Counted from the stretch's first letter, positions 11,353 to 24,145 are shown. The stretch: 64,000 nt of DNA from Silene latifolia (GCF_048544455.1 NC_133535.1:84072120-84136119); one strand, 5' to 3'. The notes: generated by a model not told the origin, from the letters alone. Translations and numbers: made by a program.

Positions 11353-13562
11353 TTAGGTTGTTTGCATGCAAATCGGTTATAGTTTTTCCGAGTTATACGA
11401 TTAACATATAAAACTTATAAATTTGTGTTTATTATGATATATCACGAAATTTATTATGCATGTTAAAGTTTCTGATCCTAAAATGTATTTAGGATATTTT
11501 GGTTAATTTTTGGATTTTTATTGTTCATTTTATTTAATAATGGCATTAAAATGTGATTTTATGATAAAAATGTCATTTTCGGACTAAAATTAGCTCAACT
11601 TCGAATTTTCAAGTGGTTTTTGGATATGTTTTCACATATATTATTTTTATATGATATGGAAATTTTCAGAATTTCTGGAGTTTTTATGCTCGAAATATGG
11701 ATTTTTCATGATAAAAATCGAATTTTAATGAAAAATAGGTTAATATGAGAAATATTTCGAATCTGGTCATAGAAATTTAGTATGTTGTCACATGAAATTT
11801 TACAAGATGTGTGTAAAATAATAGGCTATAATGAAGTCTTTTTGCATGATTTATGAATTTTTGATGAAAAATAGCATAAATAGTGACTTAATTAGTGAAT
11901 AATTGCTAAAACATACTTCATGACTAAGGAAAAACGTCACATGTTGCATTTTATTACCTATTTCATATCTAAAATTGAAAAGTTGATAAATATAATTATT
12001 TTCTGATGTTTTTATGATAATATTTGATAAATCCGGTAAATCGCAACATAGTTTTTCCTTGATAATTTTCGAAATTTTTAACCTAAGTTTTTGAACATTA
12101 TGAGTGTCATGGTATTTTTCCAGAATATTCATGAGTTTAAAATTTCAAATTTCAAATTTATTTGAAATTTTTGTGATTTATTTGGAGTTTAAGGCATTTT
12201 ATTGTAATTTTAAGTCCTTTTATGAACAATATTTAGAAATATAAGTTAATTATTGTCAAATGTTAGTGGAGACTAATTTTGAGTCCTAAGTTGGTTAGGG
12301 TAATTAACTTGTGCATAAATATGATTTTATGTAATTATTGTGATTTTAAAAGGTTGAATCATGCAAATCTGTAAAAACCGTTTAATATACGATATTGGGT
12401 CCTTAAAGGCGATTTAGCATAAAATTGGGCATGTTCATACATATTATAATGCTGCATTTTATTTATGATTGTCAAAATTTTATTTTATGTAATTTTATTT
12501 TATGTAATTTTATTTTATGTAATTTTACTTAGTATGGCCTTAGTTTTTAATTGGTATTACCCGAAATGTATGGGAATATCGATTCGGTTGTAATTTATTG
12601 TGATCTCGTATTACCGTTTTGTAATTTAATAGATTTATTTTATTTTAATTACATATGTATAATAGGAAATTATGTAATTTGTTATGTAATTTAATTATTT
12701 CGGAGTTCTTTGAAGACGGTGTCACTCAAGAAGGCGATACATAAAGACGGTGTTACCTCGAGATGCATGCTATAACCGAAGTTCAAGGGACCAATGGAGT
12801 TGGTTTCCGAATATGTAATAGTTAATTAGATTTTCTATTTTAGGAAGGCCATACTAGGATTTAATTTATGCTTTGCATTTTATTTATATGTTGCATGCAT
12901 CGCTAAATCGCCATAACTAAAACATGCATTGTCATTTTAATCGAGTTTATCGACCGTGTCAATTATAATTATCGTAGTTCACCGCTTTAGTTCACATAAA
13001 ACGTGATAGATAATAAATTGACATGACCTCTCGCTAAAAATAAACAATTGAGACATAGCCTTACTAAAAAGTAGAAACCATGAAAACCTATTTCGCGAGG
13101 GAGTGCACTCGGCCATCCCGGGGTACAAACCTTTTTACGTAGGGGAAGTGGGTGATAAATGTCTATCCACCAAATTCGTGTTGATGAGGGTTTCATCGGC
13201 TATCCCGTGCCCAAGTTGATGTGAATTTGGATCATGGACACATTTATTTGAAATTTGGATTGAGCTCAACGGAAGTATTCGTGACCGTAGTCGCATGTGT
13301 TCCGGGCTATAGATAAATATTAGAGTAATTTTATCGACCGAGAATTCTAAAAGTAGAATGGATTAAAGAGTTAGTTCACCGAGTTATATTGATAAGGGTT
13401 TCATCGGCTATCCCGTGCCCAAGTTAATATGAATTTGGATCTCGGAATCATTTATCATACTTGGGTAGAGGTCACTATGTAAATGCCTCACTTGTTATTT
13501 ACAAGTATTAATAAAACGATAAATGTTAAGTTTTCCACTATTCCGTTATTATATTGTTCTAT
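11353..13562 (+). other. Copia family A leader (2.2 kb, non-coding)
   Basis: AT-rich sequence with no ORF that I trust. It is homologous to the leader ahead of the gag at 41916. It holds three perfect tandem copies of a 15-mer (12478-12522). A block of about 60 bp occurs twice (about 13183-13240 and 13383-13450). Confidence 0.6.
12478..12522 (+). repeat. Three tandem copies of a 15-bp AT-rich unit
   Basis: TTTTATTTTATGTAA is repeated three times without change, followed by a partial copy. Confidence 0.9.
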
Positions 13563-16500
13563 TTCTTTACCACAATTCATATACGATATCATTTCGATTT
13601 TTAGTTCAAATCTCCATTAAAACATCGTAACTAAAGACAAATATGATTTTTCTTCTAAAACCTTATATGAACCATTGCTAAGAATCTCTTGTGAAGAGTA
13701 TAGATAAAAGTTATTCATTATCAAACAAGTTTTTGATTCTTGACTAACCCATCTACTTACAATGGATTGTTTTTCATATACTTAATTGAATTAAGTACCT
13801 TGAAGGGATAAATTGTTTCCACTTCAATGAAAGTTTTAAGACTAAACAAACGAATGAAGAGTAGTCTTCATGAATATAATTTTGCTTCTCAAAGCAAAGA
13901 CTCATTGAAATGAGTGGGAGCATTCTCTTAAACCGTTAAGAAAAGGATAAGATTTTAAAGAAGTAAAATTAGAATGGAATTGATACAAGGTAATGTTAAA
14001 GGTAACGTTATTGAGAATAACAATACTAAACCTATCAATCCCGACCGATAAAGTTTCCATTGTCTAAATTGTTGGACGCTAGAAAGGAAACTACCCCAAA
14101 TTATTGAAGAATCGACAAGTTAGTTGTGGGACATCTAATGGGACCTTCTTCTTTAAATGTTTATTTGATTGACATAAATTTTGCTAGTACTACTTCATCA
14201 ATATTAGAAACCGGTGGTGGTTTTCATCATTGTACTTGATACATAGGATGATTAGAATATGACGACTAGCAACAATGATGTTGAGAGATAGAGTCATTGT
14301 GTAATCAATCTAGTTTTGGGTTTATATTTATACCTTAATTATGACTCTTAAGTGAATAAACTCTAAATAAGAATATAATCTTGTTAAGATACAAAAGAGG
14401 TTTCACTTTTGTGACCCTATACACCATTTGACGTATGGCTGGCCCATTATCAAGGTGATTATATTCTAAACCAAACTAGAATGATATATCATGTAGATGA
14501 TGCAAGACTCAAATTGGTAACCCAATATTGAACATTAAATTCTGGAATGATGAACGCAAAGAACTATCAAGTACTCTTGAAACCATTAGATCTTATGGTA
14601 TATGCGCATCTTGTATCCAAAGCAAGATATCTCGTGCCTTTTGGTTGAAAAGGAGATCGAGGTTGTAAATCATTGATCCAAAATAGGTTGATCATTTTCT
14701 TTTACCAACGATTTAAGTTGACGCTAATGTGTTCACTTAATAAGGTAAATAAAGAAATCTTTGAAGAAGTTCAAAGAGTTCAAGGAATCACGATTTAGTC
14801 GTGATGGGATTATCAAAGTGAAGACTTTTATATAAGCCAAAAGAAATGTGATATAGTATCAAAAATTAATCTCTCTTGCACGCATTATGGAATAATGTGT
14901 GGTTGGATAAGAAATCAAACGCTATTCGATATGGTTTGGACTTCAATCAAGTTACTTTGAGTTACTTGATCCTTTTGGGGATTTTATCATTTTGTCTAAA
15001 TTATTTTTCCACTAAATCTAAAACAAATCATATGAGATATGAAATGGTAGGGTACCATGTTTGTAAGTTTTCACAAGAAACAAATGCTCATTTTTCCCTT
15101 TCAATTATCACGAGTACGACGGGTTTACGGCTCGTGAAGCTGTCTTTCTAAAATACAAGTTTATTTCTAGAAGACAAAGTGAGAGAAATTATTCAAGAGC
15201 CACAAACAAATGCCACAAAGAATGTTATGTCGCAAGAAACTGGTCTTTCTTGGCTACATGAGACGTTTTGTGTAAGATGTTGTTTCTTTAAAACCTAGGA
15301 GGTTAAATTCGTCACTTGTTGAAGATGATGAATTCATGCTACTTTTAAGAAATTAAAGAGCTTATAACTTACAAAAGAAATCGTTTGATTCAAGTTGATT
15401 ACTTCTAGAAAGTAATGAACATAAGACTTACATGAGAGTGTTTAAAGTCACAACTCAATACAAGGCTTAGAGCCATGAAAATCCGAAATAAATGGCTTGA
15501 TTAGTGACAAAGGGTTTTGCACTAATAAAGAGAGATTTCAAAGCTTGATTGGTTGCAAAGGGTTTTGCACTAGTTGAAATGCTTAAGTCTATTTGGATCT
15601 TCTTAGGGATTGTGTTTCATTATGATGATATACATATAGCAAGTGAATCTAAAACCCACTTCTTCAATTAGAAGGAATGTATTCAATACATATCTTGAGT
15701 TTTGTAGATACTTGCAATCCTAAGATAAATGTGAAACTTAAGAGAGGGTCTTAATTAAGACATCAATGAGTTGGAATCAACATTTTGATCATGTGATAAA
15801 ACTTTTCTCAATAGGTTGAGAAATTGTGTTTATACATGAAGATTAGTGGGAGTTACGGAAATTTTAATTAGTCTAATATATGGATGACATATTGATCATT
15901 GGGAATGATTTAAGACTTTTGGAGTATTATAATACATCTTAATATCTGGATTTATGGAGATAAATCCACATGATATTAGCGTCAAATAAGAAGTCTTATG
16001 TTGATAAGATTCATTACTAGTTCAATCAAATTGAACATATTTGATTGATTCCATTTGCTTCCGCTGCCGAATCAATTAAATAGGAAATTATTTATAAACA
16101 CTTCATATACTTTGAGTATGTTGAATTAGTTCAAATCGAATTTAAGTAAGAGTTACCAAGTAAGCCATAATGATTACCCATAAGTGCTTGCAGAAGCATT
16201 AAGGATGTAATGCAAAGTGTTTTTGATGCAATTTTGTGTAAGGGTGTTACGCAAATGACAATTGACAATTGAGATTGCGCATGGTTTTCGACAAAACCAT
16301 AATCAAACACATTAGGATGGTTAAGATACCATTGTGGCTATGTTATTTAAGAAATAAATTTTCTAGAATCATTCTAGGCAATAAGGAACAATGAGAAATA
16401 TTTACAACGGAAATTGAGTACACTTGCAATCATGGGATGTGCAAGAGGGATGAGTTCCGCACACTGTGAAAACAGTGGGAGCTATTTTAAGGCAAGAAAG

Positions 16501-17496
16501 CCTATGTCTTGATTGGATCTAGACACGTACTCAGAAAGTTTTGTAATGCAAATGTATACATTACAAAGGAAAACTAGTATGTAGTAAGGTTGAGTAAGGT
16601 ACAAGAAGTTGATAAAACCTACTAACCAAAGCCTTCTCATAGGGTTAACATGATGAGTCATGATATTTCAATTGAATTGAGATGAACAACTACATAGAAG
16701 ATCAAATTAGATTATAGAATATGAAATAGTAATCAGGTATTGACTATTCATATGTGATAATCACATTTGTCGTTCGAGTTTTTAAGCTGAAAAACTCCTT
16801 TTTACTTTGTTACATCCAAACGGGTTGTAGAGACAATATTGAACCCCGTTAAAGTGAACCAGGATTAACATGGTATTCGCCCATAGTCACTTGTATGAGG
16901 TGACGTCTCGAAGTGACTAGAGTGTGATGCGATTGATGGCAAGTTCAAGTGCCATAGTCATGTGAGATGACTAGTCGATGACATAGGCAGACTGTTAGGA
17001 ACACTCTGTCGGGCAGTGACCGCTTATAGAGTTCTGGCAAATTTATATAGCCTGGTCGTGGCGAGAGCTACTATAGTATTCTAATAAGTCGATTCTTTTG
17101 ACTAAAGACTGTTCGCCTAAGGTGGCACAGTTTTAGATTAACATTGATTTGTGTTACTACGACCTTCGTAAATGGGGTCAAATGGGCATATTTTAAGTTA
17201 TGATGGTTGTGGCTAGTCGAAGGGAATAAGTGCGATAAGAATTGTCCACCCCCTTGTCAGGGTTAAAACAATATCTCAGGGCCACTCGAGGAGTAATGAA
17301 CTGGAAATGCGTGGCCAAGCTCGGAAGGTATCTATGGTAGATAAATTCCGGTCAATCAGTTATTCTCCAGATCGAGGAAACCACTCTCGATATGATCACT
17401 TGCAAGTACGACCCGAAAGACACCTTGCATTGAGTGGGAGATAGTAATAGGACAAGAGAATTGGTGACGCAGACTTGTCGAGGACAAGTGGGAGAT
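13563..17496 (+). pseudogene. Degenerate copia gag-pol, unit 2
   Basis: This is a near copy of 6185-10032 with the same landmarks in the same order. The zinc-knuckle remnant is near 14070, the protease remnant near 14170 (ETGGGFHHC), the integrase C-terminal and linker at about 14876-15210, and YMDDILIIG near 15878. It keeps about 86 bp near 16697-16784 that unit 1 has lost. Frameshifts and stops are shared between the units, so the copy was already dead when it was duplicated. Confidence 0.75.
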
Positions 17497-18799
17497 TGTT
17501 GGAATATGTGTCCTTCGACAATAATGCGATCACAATTGTCGATCATATTGATCATATGTTTAAATCTCATTTTAAGAATACGTAAGGGATGATTCATTTT
17601 ATAGTCAACTGATCATCATTAATCGGTAACGATTGGCTTGCTAGAGTTTGACGTTACTGTCGTGGGACGGTGGTGGTCAGTTGATCCCTTAAGGTCACAC
17701 CTAAAGGATGATGCCCTTGTCTATAAAGTTGATTAATTGTATGACGATGCAAGTTGATCAATTCTTTAAAATTGAACAATTCAATTTGTGAGAGAGAATA
17801 ATTATCTTATTGTAATGGGATTAAATAAGATTTATTTTAGTAATAAAATGCTTTGTTACTAAAATTGTTTATTGTTTGAGAAACAATAGAGATAAGAATG
17901 AATGGTTAATTATAATTACAAAATGTTGTGAATTATAATTACATGACCCATTTTATTTATGTGATCAAGTATCACTAGTCAATTTATTGGATGTAATTTA
18001 ATTAATTCATGAAATGATATTTATGTGATAAATATGCATTAAATTAATTAATAACATGCATCATACTACATGTGACATATTGTGTGACAATTGACAAATT
18101 GACAAAATAAAATGGTGGTCCATATTATGAGTAAACCGAAATGGAGGAGGAGTTAGTGGGTTGTGGTTATTTTATTTTATGTGATAAAAATAAAACAATG
18201 ATGCCTATACCTAATAGCCTTACACCTACTCTTACAATCTATTTTCTTGTGAAGACAAAAAGTGGAAAGTAGATGCCCTATACTCCACTCCAACCGTGAA
18301 CCCTCCACAATGAAGAGGATTAATTTCTCTTATTATTCATTCTAATATATCACATGCAAAAGGTTCATGAATTATGCTCTCTTCTCTCTCTTTAATCTTC
18401 ATCAAAACATGAGATTTTTGATTCAAATTGTTCATAAAAGATTACTAAAATTATTAGTGTAATATATGAGTGTTAGTAATCAATTTTAAGGTAAACTACT
18501 AAACTAATATCTAGCTAATATTATTTAGTGGGGATAAGGGATAATCTTGGGTGCAATCAAGAGGAGAATCTCTACTTTGGGATTTTTGGAGGATCATCCT
18601 TATATTTATTGTAGCTCAAGAACTAACAAGAAGGAGATCTTGTTGGTGCCCAATAATCCGAAATCTTCAATGTAAGATGATGATTTATTCTTAATATTTA
18701 CTTATTGTTTGCATGCATAAGATCAACATTTAATTTTATGACTAAATTAATTTGAAACATATATGAATATGTATAGTAATGAGATATAGATTTCCAACA
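17497..18799 (+). repeat. Copia family A LTR (right end of the array)
   Basis: 1303 bp with the same TGTTGGAA/TTCCAACA ends. The next five bases, GAATC (18800-18804), are the expected target duplication. The 80-bp inverted-repeat module is at 17605-17684. Confidence 0.9.
17605..17684 (+). promoter_or_regulatory. 80-bp inverted-repeat module, second family A LTR
   Basis: Both arm pairs are identical to those at 10141-10220; the single change I see is in the loop. Confidence 0.55.
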
Positions 18800-19059
18800 G
18801 AATCAACCTTTAACTATTTTTAGTTAACTCTTATAACCAAAATACAACATTTTTTACTCGGTTTTCTACAAAAAACATTAAAAATAGCAGAATGACTTCA
18901 CAAACCACCAAATTTTACCACAAACCTTTTGAGATCAGTAGGTATGCATGCCCAAAATTTTTCGTAGTAAAACCTCTTCTATCACAATTTTAGAGTTTTT
19001 TTAAATTAACTCATAATTTATTAAAAATGCTCAAAATCAACATGCAAATTACAAGCCTA
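18800..19059 (-). other. Copia element B leader fragment
   Basis: AT-rich and non-coding. The copia array was inserted within it. I see no ORF or motif. Confidence 0.5.
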
Positions 19060-19071
19060 GCTCTAATACCA
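19060..19071 (-). other. Primer binding site of copia element B
   Basis: Read on the minus strand it is TGGTATTAGAGC, matching the initiator tRNA-Met primer site with one substitution. It lies 2 nt from the LTR. Confidence 0.8.
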
Positions 19072-19073
19072 CT

Positions 19074-20289
19074 TGAAAGATTATAGATCCAAATTATACT
19101 CTCTAATTTAAAACAAATTATCTTATAATATGTTATTATAGTGATCTATGTAACATGCATGCTAATATAAAAGCATAATAATAAAGATTAAGGAAATACA
19201 ATTTCCTAACATTGATTTTGATGGTAATATGGGCACAATCTAGATCACCTATCTAGATTGTTCTTGTGCTAATAAAAGAAAGATGATCCTCCTAGAACAA
19301 ATCTTCAAATTAGAAGATATCCTTCAATATGCACCCAAGAACAAAACCCAATAATCTTACAAGTATTAACTAGATACTTGTTAAATTTTACCATGATACC
19401 GTAATATTTATAATATTACTAACAATCTTAGTAAATATTTGTTTTACTAACAAATCTTAGTAAAATGTTTTATTATTTTTTAGAGAGATGTAATTTTCTT
19501 ACACTTTCTATCACATGCAAAAATGTTCAAGTGTATTGTCAATGAACAAAATGATAGAGTGAGGAGTGTTGCTTTATTTTATTTTATTTTAATATGCCCA
19601 ATGGAGCATAGTTTAGAAAAGAACAAAAGCATTTTTGGGAAGAAAAATGTGTAAGTGGAATGATTGTGTTTAAAGCAACACACAATCCCATTTATATGAT
19701 TTCCATGACCCATTTACGGGTCCAAATCGGTTCTTATATTTGTCGCACAAATACGTATAATTTTACTTTAAACATCGTCTTATGTTTAAATGCTTCCCGA
19801 TTAATTTTGTTCAAAACACTCCGTAAATATACGTGTACCGCTACACATATTATTTACGTACTAATATTAATCACATTAATCAATTAGTACAATTTAGTGA
19901 ATTAACAATTAATTAACTAAAACCCGTCTCAGAAAATTTATTATTCAATTATCGCATAATTAAATAATAACTGCCGGGCCTCGAGTTTGCAACTCAAAAT
20001 CTCTCTAAAAAGGATCGACTAACCTTATAGTCAATAAATCAAGGAACTAAATAAATTGTATCTCATCCAATTAATTAGTTATCAATTGGGGTTCGTTCCT
20101 TTAGGTGTGACCGAAAGGGGTCAGTTGATTACCGCCGTCTCACGACAATAACGTCAAACTTTAGTCAGCCAACCGTTATCAATTTACGTTAATCAACTGA
20201 CGAGGATCAAATAATAAATATCCTGATGATATTCCTTTAATGAGATTTAATATGTAAACGCACTATTGTGGAGGACACTAACTCCAACA
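19074..20289 (-). repeat. Copia element B LTR
   Basis: 1216 bp. It starts on the minus strand with TGTTGGAG and ends with CTTTCA. The 3' half shows no obvious similarity to family A, but the first 230 bp or so do, including the 80-bp module at 20121-20200. Confidence 0.8.
20121..20200 (-). promoter_or_regulatory. 80-bp inverted-repeat module, copia B LTR
   Basis: In element orientation the outer arms are TCAGTTGA and TCAACTGA and the inner arms ATAACG and CGTTAT, at exactly the same offsets as in family A. Outer pairing extends to 11 bp without mismatch. Confidence 0.55.
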
Positions 20290-21677
20290 ATGCCTTTTGT
20301 CAACTACTTGGCCTAAAACCGCGCCCACCGCGAAATTCGACACATCACACATAATCTCGAACGGAAGATTCCAATCCGGAGCCCGAATTATAGGAGCCGA
20401 GACCAAAGCCTGCTTCAACCTATGGAATGACTCAAGAGAAACTTCATCAAACACAAAAGGCACATCATTGAGGAGAAGTGAGGTTAATGGTTTTGCAATC
20501 TTTGAAAAGTCATTAATGAATTGCCTATAAAATCCGGCATGACCAAGAAAACTCCTCACCCCCTCACATTTGAGGGAGGTGATAAATTTTCTATGACCGC
20601 AACTTTGGCTCCATCTACCTCAATGCCCCTCTTGGAGATAATGTGACCAAGCACAATCCCTTTTTCAACCATAAAATGACATTTTTCCCAATTTAAAACT
20701 AGATTGTGCTCATCACATCTCTTCAAAAAATTTGTCAAATTAACAAGTCTATGGTCAAAGGAGTCTCCATGGACACTAAAGTCATCCATGAAGGCTTCCA
20801 TGCTCTTTTCAAGAAAATCTGAGAAAATGGCCATCATACACCTTTGAAAGGTGTGAGGTGCATTACACAACCCAAATGGCATTCTCCGGTAAGCATAAAC
20901 TCCAATGGGGCATGTAAATGTTGTTTTCTCTTGGTCCTCCAGATGGATTGGGATTTGGAAAAATCCGGAGTATCCATCAAGAAAACAATAGTAAGCATGC
21001 CCCGCTAGCCTTTCTAACATTTGATTGATGAAGGGGATAGGGAAGTGGTCTTTAAGGGTGGCGGCATTTAGTTTTCTATAATCAATGTACATCCGCCACC
21101 CGGTCACCGGACAAGTAGGCATGTGAGTCCCATCCTCTTGTTCCACCATAGCCACCCCACCTTTCTTTGGTACTACATGGACGAGACTCACCCACTTACT
21201 ATCGGTGATTTGGTAAATAATCCCCGCTTCAAGCAATTTTAAGACCTCATTTTTTACAACCTCGGCCATCTTAGGGTTTATTCACCGTAGACCTTCAACC
21301 TTAGGTTGACTTCCCTCATATAACACGATCCTATGCATGCACAAATTTGGATTTAGTCCCTTGATATCATCAATGCTATACCCTAGTGAGATTTTGTGAA
21401 TTTTCAAGACTTTCAAAAGTTTTTATTCTTGAGCTTCACTAAGGTTTGCATTGTTTATCACAGGATAATACTCTTCCTCACCAAGAAAGGCATACTTGAG
21501 TGAGGGAGGTAAAGGTTTGAGTTGTACCTTTGGAGGAAGTAGTCCGTCCACTTTCTTCAAAAGCTCATTATCGACCTCATGGTCCTCTTTCATTTCCTCA
21601 TCATGTAGGGAGATTTGGAAGGCCTCTTCCATCTCAGACTCTTCCCGAGCCACCGATTCAACTACTTCATCAATCAC
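20290..21677 (-). pseudogene. Athila element 2 reverse transcriptase and start of RNase H
   Basis: An acidic linker (21677-21423) precedes the RT (from 21269). It has VPKKGG, a TGWRMYIDYRKLN block, the [13 protein letters not shown] block, FGLCNAPHTFQRCM and the catalytic FMDDFSV. A frameshift near 20560 separates this from the connection segment ([14 protein letters not shown]) and the N-terminal part of RNase H ([13 protein letters not shown]), which is cut by copia B. Stops near 21422 and 21280 and the frameshift make it non-functional. RT would copy element RNA into cDNA in cytoplasmic particles. Confidence 0.85.
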
Positions 21678-21695
21678 TTTAATAGTATTTGCTCT

Positions 21696-22254
21696 TTAAA
21701 CTTTGGGGCCTTTCATCAAATTTGGAAGATTAAATTCGACCTTGTCACCCTCAATCCGGAAGGTTAGCCGCCCATTTCTCACATCTATAAGTACTCCTCT
21801 GGTAGCCAAGAATGGCCTACCTAGGATAATGGGGGTATAGCTATCCTCCGGGATATCAAGGACAACAAAATCGGCCGGGATTAAATATTTTCCAACTTTG
21901 ACGGGCATGTCTTAAAGCACCCCCAAAGAGCGCTTGACGGACCTATCTGCCAATTGGAGGGTCATGGTAGTAGGAGCAAGACTATGAATGTCAATTTATC
22001 TTGCAACCTTTAGAGGTATGACACTCACACTTACTCCCAAGTCAGAAGGAGCTCTAGAAATCGGAACACGACCAACCACACAAGGAATCGAAAAGATTCC
22101 CGAGTCACCAAGTTTAGTGGGCTTTTTGTTAAGGATATGAGCACTACATGCGTCTTCCATTGCCACTATTTCTTGGTCACCCAAGACTCTTTTCTTAGTC
22201 AAGATGTCCTTCAAAAATTTTGTGTAAGTTGACATGTTCAAAATCACTTCGGTA
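21696..22254 (-). pseudogene. Athila element 2 aspartic protease
   Basis: Pieces at 22247-21996 and 21908-21696 give the pre-protease block TYTKFLKDILTKKR, then SDLGVSVSVIPL (the catalytic Asp is present but the usual CDLGAS is altered), and after a stop the C-terminal part with PIILGRPFLATRG. The N-terminal side continues at 34836 beyond the LINE. Confidence 0.8.
22240..22254. repeat. LINE target-site duplication, 5' copy
   Basis: AAAATCACTTCGGTA matches 34836-34850 with one C/T difference. Confidence 0.85.
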
Positions 22255-22334
22255 GGTACGAAAAGGATGAGAGAGAACTTAGAGAGATAAAATTCTCCTT
22301 AATTTCTTAAGTTTAGCTTGTTTCTGAAGCAAAC

Positions 22335-23541
22335 ATGGATCGAAATAAGAAAAACACTACAAATCCTTCAATTTCATCGCATTCTTCACAAAAAAATCAA
22401 AAAAATGTAGTAGATGTTCGTTTCAATAAGGGGAAAACCCCAAGGCATCTTCGGTTTTCATCGGATGACTTTGATTCTGACTTGCAATCAATTATTAAGG
22501 AGGAAGAGCATGACGGAGCTGAAGAATTGGCACCGCAACCGGAGGTAGAGAAGACGACGCCAGTTAAACCATTACTCAGATTATCTAATGAGGATGTTGC
22601 TGGTGAGATAAAATTTTGGTCTACCTCTGTTGTGTGTTACATTTTAGGCGCTGATCCACCTAGCTCTGTGCTTAGTGGCTATGTCAAACGGATTTGGCAG
22701 GGTTATGGGGTGGATAAGATTGCGTTTATGCCTAATGGATTTTTTGGTACGTTTTAAAACTAAGGAAAAGCAGCAAATTGTGTTAAATAATGGTCACCTA
22801 ATTTTTTACAACAAGCCGGTAATTGTGAAAGCATGGGAACCAGAAATGGAACTAATGAAACATGATGTTAAACGCGTTCCTATTTGGATTAAACTTTATG
22901 GCTTAGATGTCAAGTTCTTAGGGACTGAATGCCTAAGGAAAATAAGTGGTACTGTGGGGACTTACATTAAGAGTGATGAAGCCACACAGAACCGGGATTT
23001 TCTGGGTTATGCTAGAATAATGGTTGAGGTTAATGTTGATCAGGAGTTTCCTACTGAGATTGGCTTTTTTGATGAGAGTGAAAAGCAGCACTCAATTAAA
23101 GTGATGTATGATTGGCTTCCTATTACATGTACTGCGTGTAAGGGGATGGGACATGAGGCTGCTAAATGTAGAAAAAGAGATGGTAAGCCTGTAGCCAAGG
23201 TTTGGAAACCTAAGGCTGCTGTTCCTGTGAAGCAGAAACTTAAAACGATACCAGTTCAGAAAGTGACAGCTCCAATTCAGCAGAAAGTGCAGGTGCAACA
23301 ACGTACTTCTCCTGTTGATTTGGGAACTGTTACACCTGTGGTTGTCCCTAAACCTGTGGTAGAACAATCTATGCCTAGAAGGCTCCTTACTAGAATGATG
23401 AGGCAGGATTGTGGTGAGAGGAGAGTCTTCATTCCAGGGGGCTTGAGTTTCATGGAAGCTTTGAGTCACTCCATTCAGAAGACCAGGGATAGGATTGTTG
23501 AAAAAGGTGAATGCAGTAGAGTCCTAGTTGATAATGGGTAG
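22335..23541 (+). pseudogene. LINE ORF1 (DUF4283-like, CCHC zinc knuckle)
   Basis: It is read in two frames (22335-22757, then 22675-23541), so one frameshift lies near 22750. The N-terminus is basic, a DUF4283-like fold covers roughly residues 85-220, and CTACKGMGHEAAKC is a CX2CX4HX4C zinc knuckle. A Pro/Val/Gln-rich tail follows. ORF1 proteins of plant L1 elements bind element RNA in the ribonucleoprotein. Confidence 0.8.
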
Positions 23542-23752
23542 TTGTAGATTCTGGAATGTGCGAGGGTTGAATAATATTAATAAACAGTTTGAAATAAAAC
23601 ATTTCCTTATCCAGAATAAAGTAGGTTTGTTTGGTTTAGTTGAAACTAAAATAAAAAGTCATAGATGGAATAAGATCAGGAGTATCTTGTGTGATACTTA
23701 GTCCATATGCACCAATTCTAACCTGCATAGTGCAAGTAGAATTTGGTTATTA
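23534..23752 (+). pseudogene. LINE ORF2, N-terminal part of the endonuclease
   Basis: ATG at 23534 overlaps the ORF1 stop. FWNVRGLNN and the GLVETK motif (Asn and Glu of the apurinic-type endonuclease active site) are readable. An in-frame TAG follows at about 23699, at a position where I would expect Trp. The frame is cut at 23752 by the CACTA element and resumes at 31579. Confidence 0.85.
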
Positions 23753-23782
23753 CACTACAAAAAGAAATAAAACAGGCGATCG
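23753..23782. repeat. CACTA left terminal inverted repeat
   Basis: 26 of 30 positions match the reverse complement of 31546-31575, including AAAACAGGCGA. Confidence 0.9.
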
Positions 23783-24145
23783 ATTTTGGCGACTGAAATC
23801 AGTCGCTAAAATCAATTTAGCGACTGATGTCAGTCGCCGAATTTGGTTATTAGTCGCCTTTTCTAATTTTAGCGACTAAAGTCGGTCGCCAAATTTGGCG
23901 ACTGACATATCCGTCGTTAAATGACGAAATTGGCGAATGAAAAGGTAGTCGCCAATTTGGCGACTGAAAAAAGGTAGTCGCCAAATTAGCGACTGACTTT
24001 TAGTCGCTAAATTGCCTTTTAATCGCCAAATTTGGGTGACGTGGCCAAAATCACCGAGGCTTTTTTGGCGACTCATTTCAAGGTAGTCGCCAAATTGGCA
24101 ACTGAAATTCAGTCGCTAAATGGCTTTTCAGTCGCCAAAGCTACT
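23775..24145. repeat. CACTA left subterminal repeats
   Basis: Many direct and inverted copies of short words built on GGCGACTGA and TCAGTCGC(C/T)AAATT, often as facing pairs. In En/Spm the TNPA protein binds such subterminal repeats to bring the ends together and control methylation. Confidence 0.85.

Larger units (their letters stand above)
6185..18799 (+). mobile_element. Tandem Ty1/copia array (family A): partial internal - LTR - internal - LTR
   Basis: Sequence 6185-11336 is repeated almost exactly at 13563-18799. LTRs lie at 10033-11336 and 17497-18799. Each is preceded by a purine tract (AAGTGGGAGAT), and the first is followed by an initiator-Met-type primer site. No target duplication separates the two units, which share the middle LTR. 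The expected first LTR and leader of unit 1 must lie left of Athila element 1. This is the product expected from unequal recombination between LTRs. The right end abuts the leader of another copia element at 18800. Confidence 0.85.
18800..20289 (-). mobile_element. Ty1/copia element B, 5' LTR and start of leader
   Basis: Read on the minus strand, an LTR (20289 to 19074) is followed by an initiator-Met primer site (19071-19060). About 260 bp of non-coding leader then ends where copia array A begins at 18800. The rest of the element lies left of the array, outside the window. It interrupts the RT/RNase H region of Athila element 2 after position 20290. Confidence 0.8.

Noticed and set aside
19660..19887. 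75-codon ORF in the copia B LTR
   Set aside because: AT-rich LTR sequence, no homology or codon pattern.
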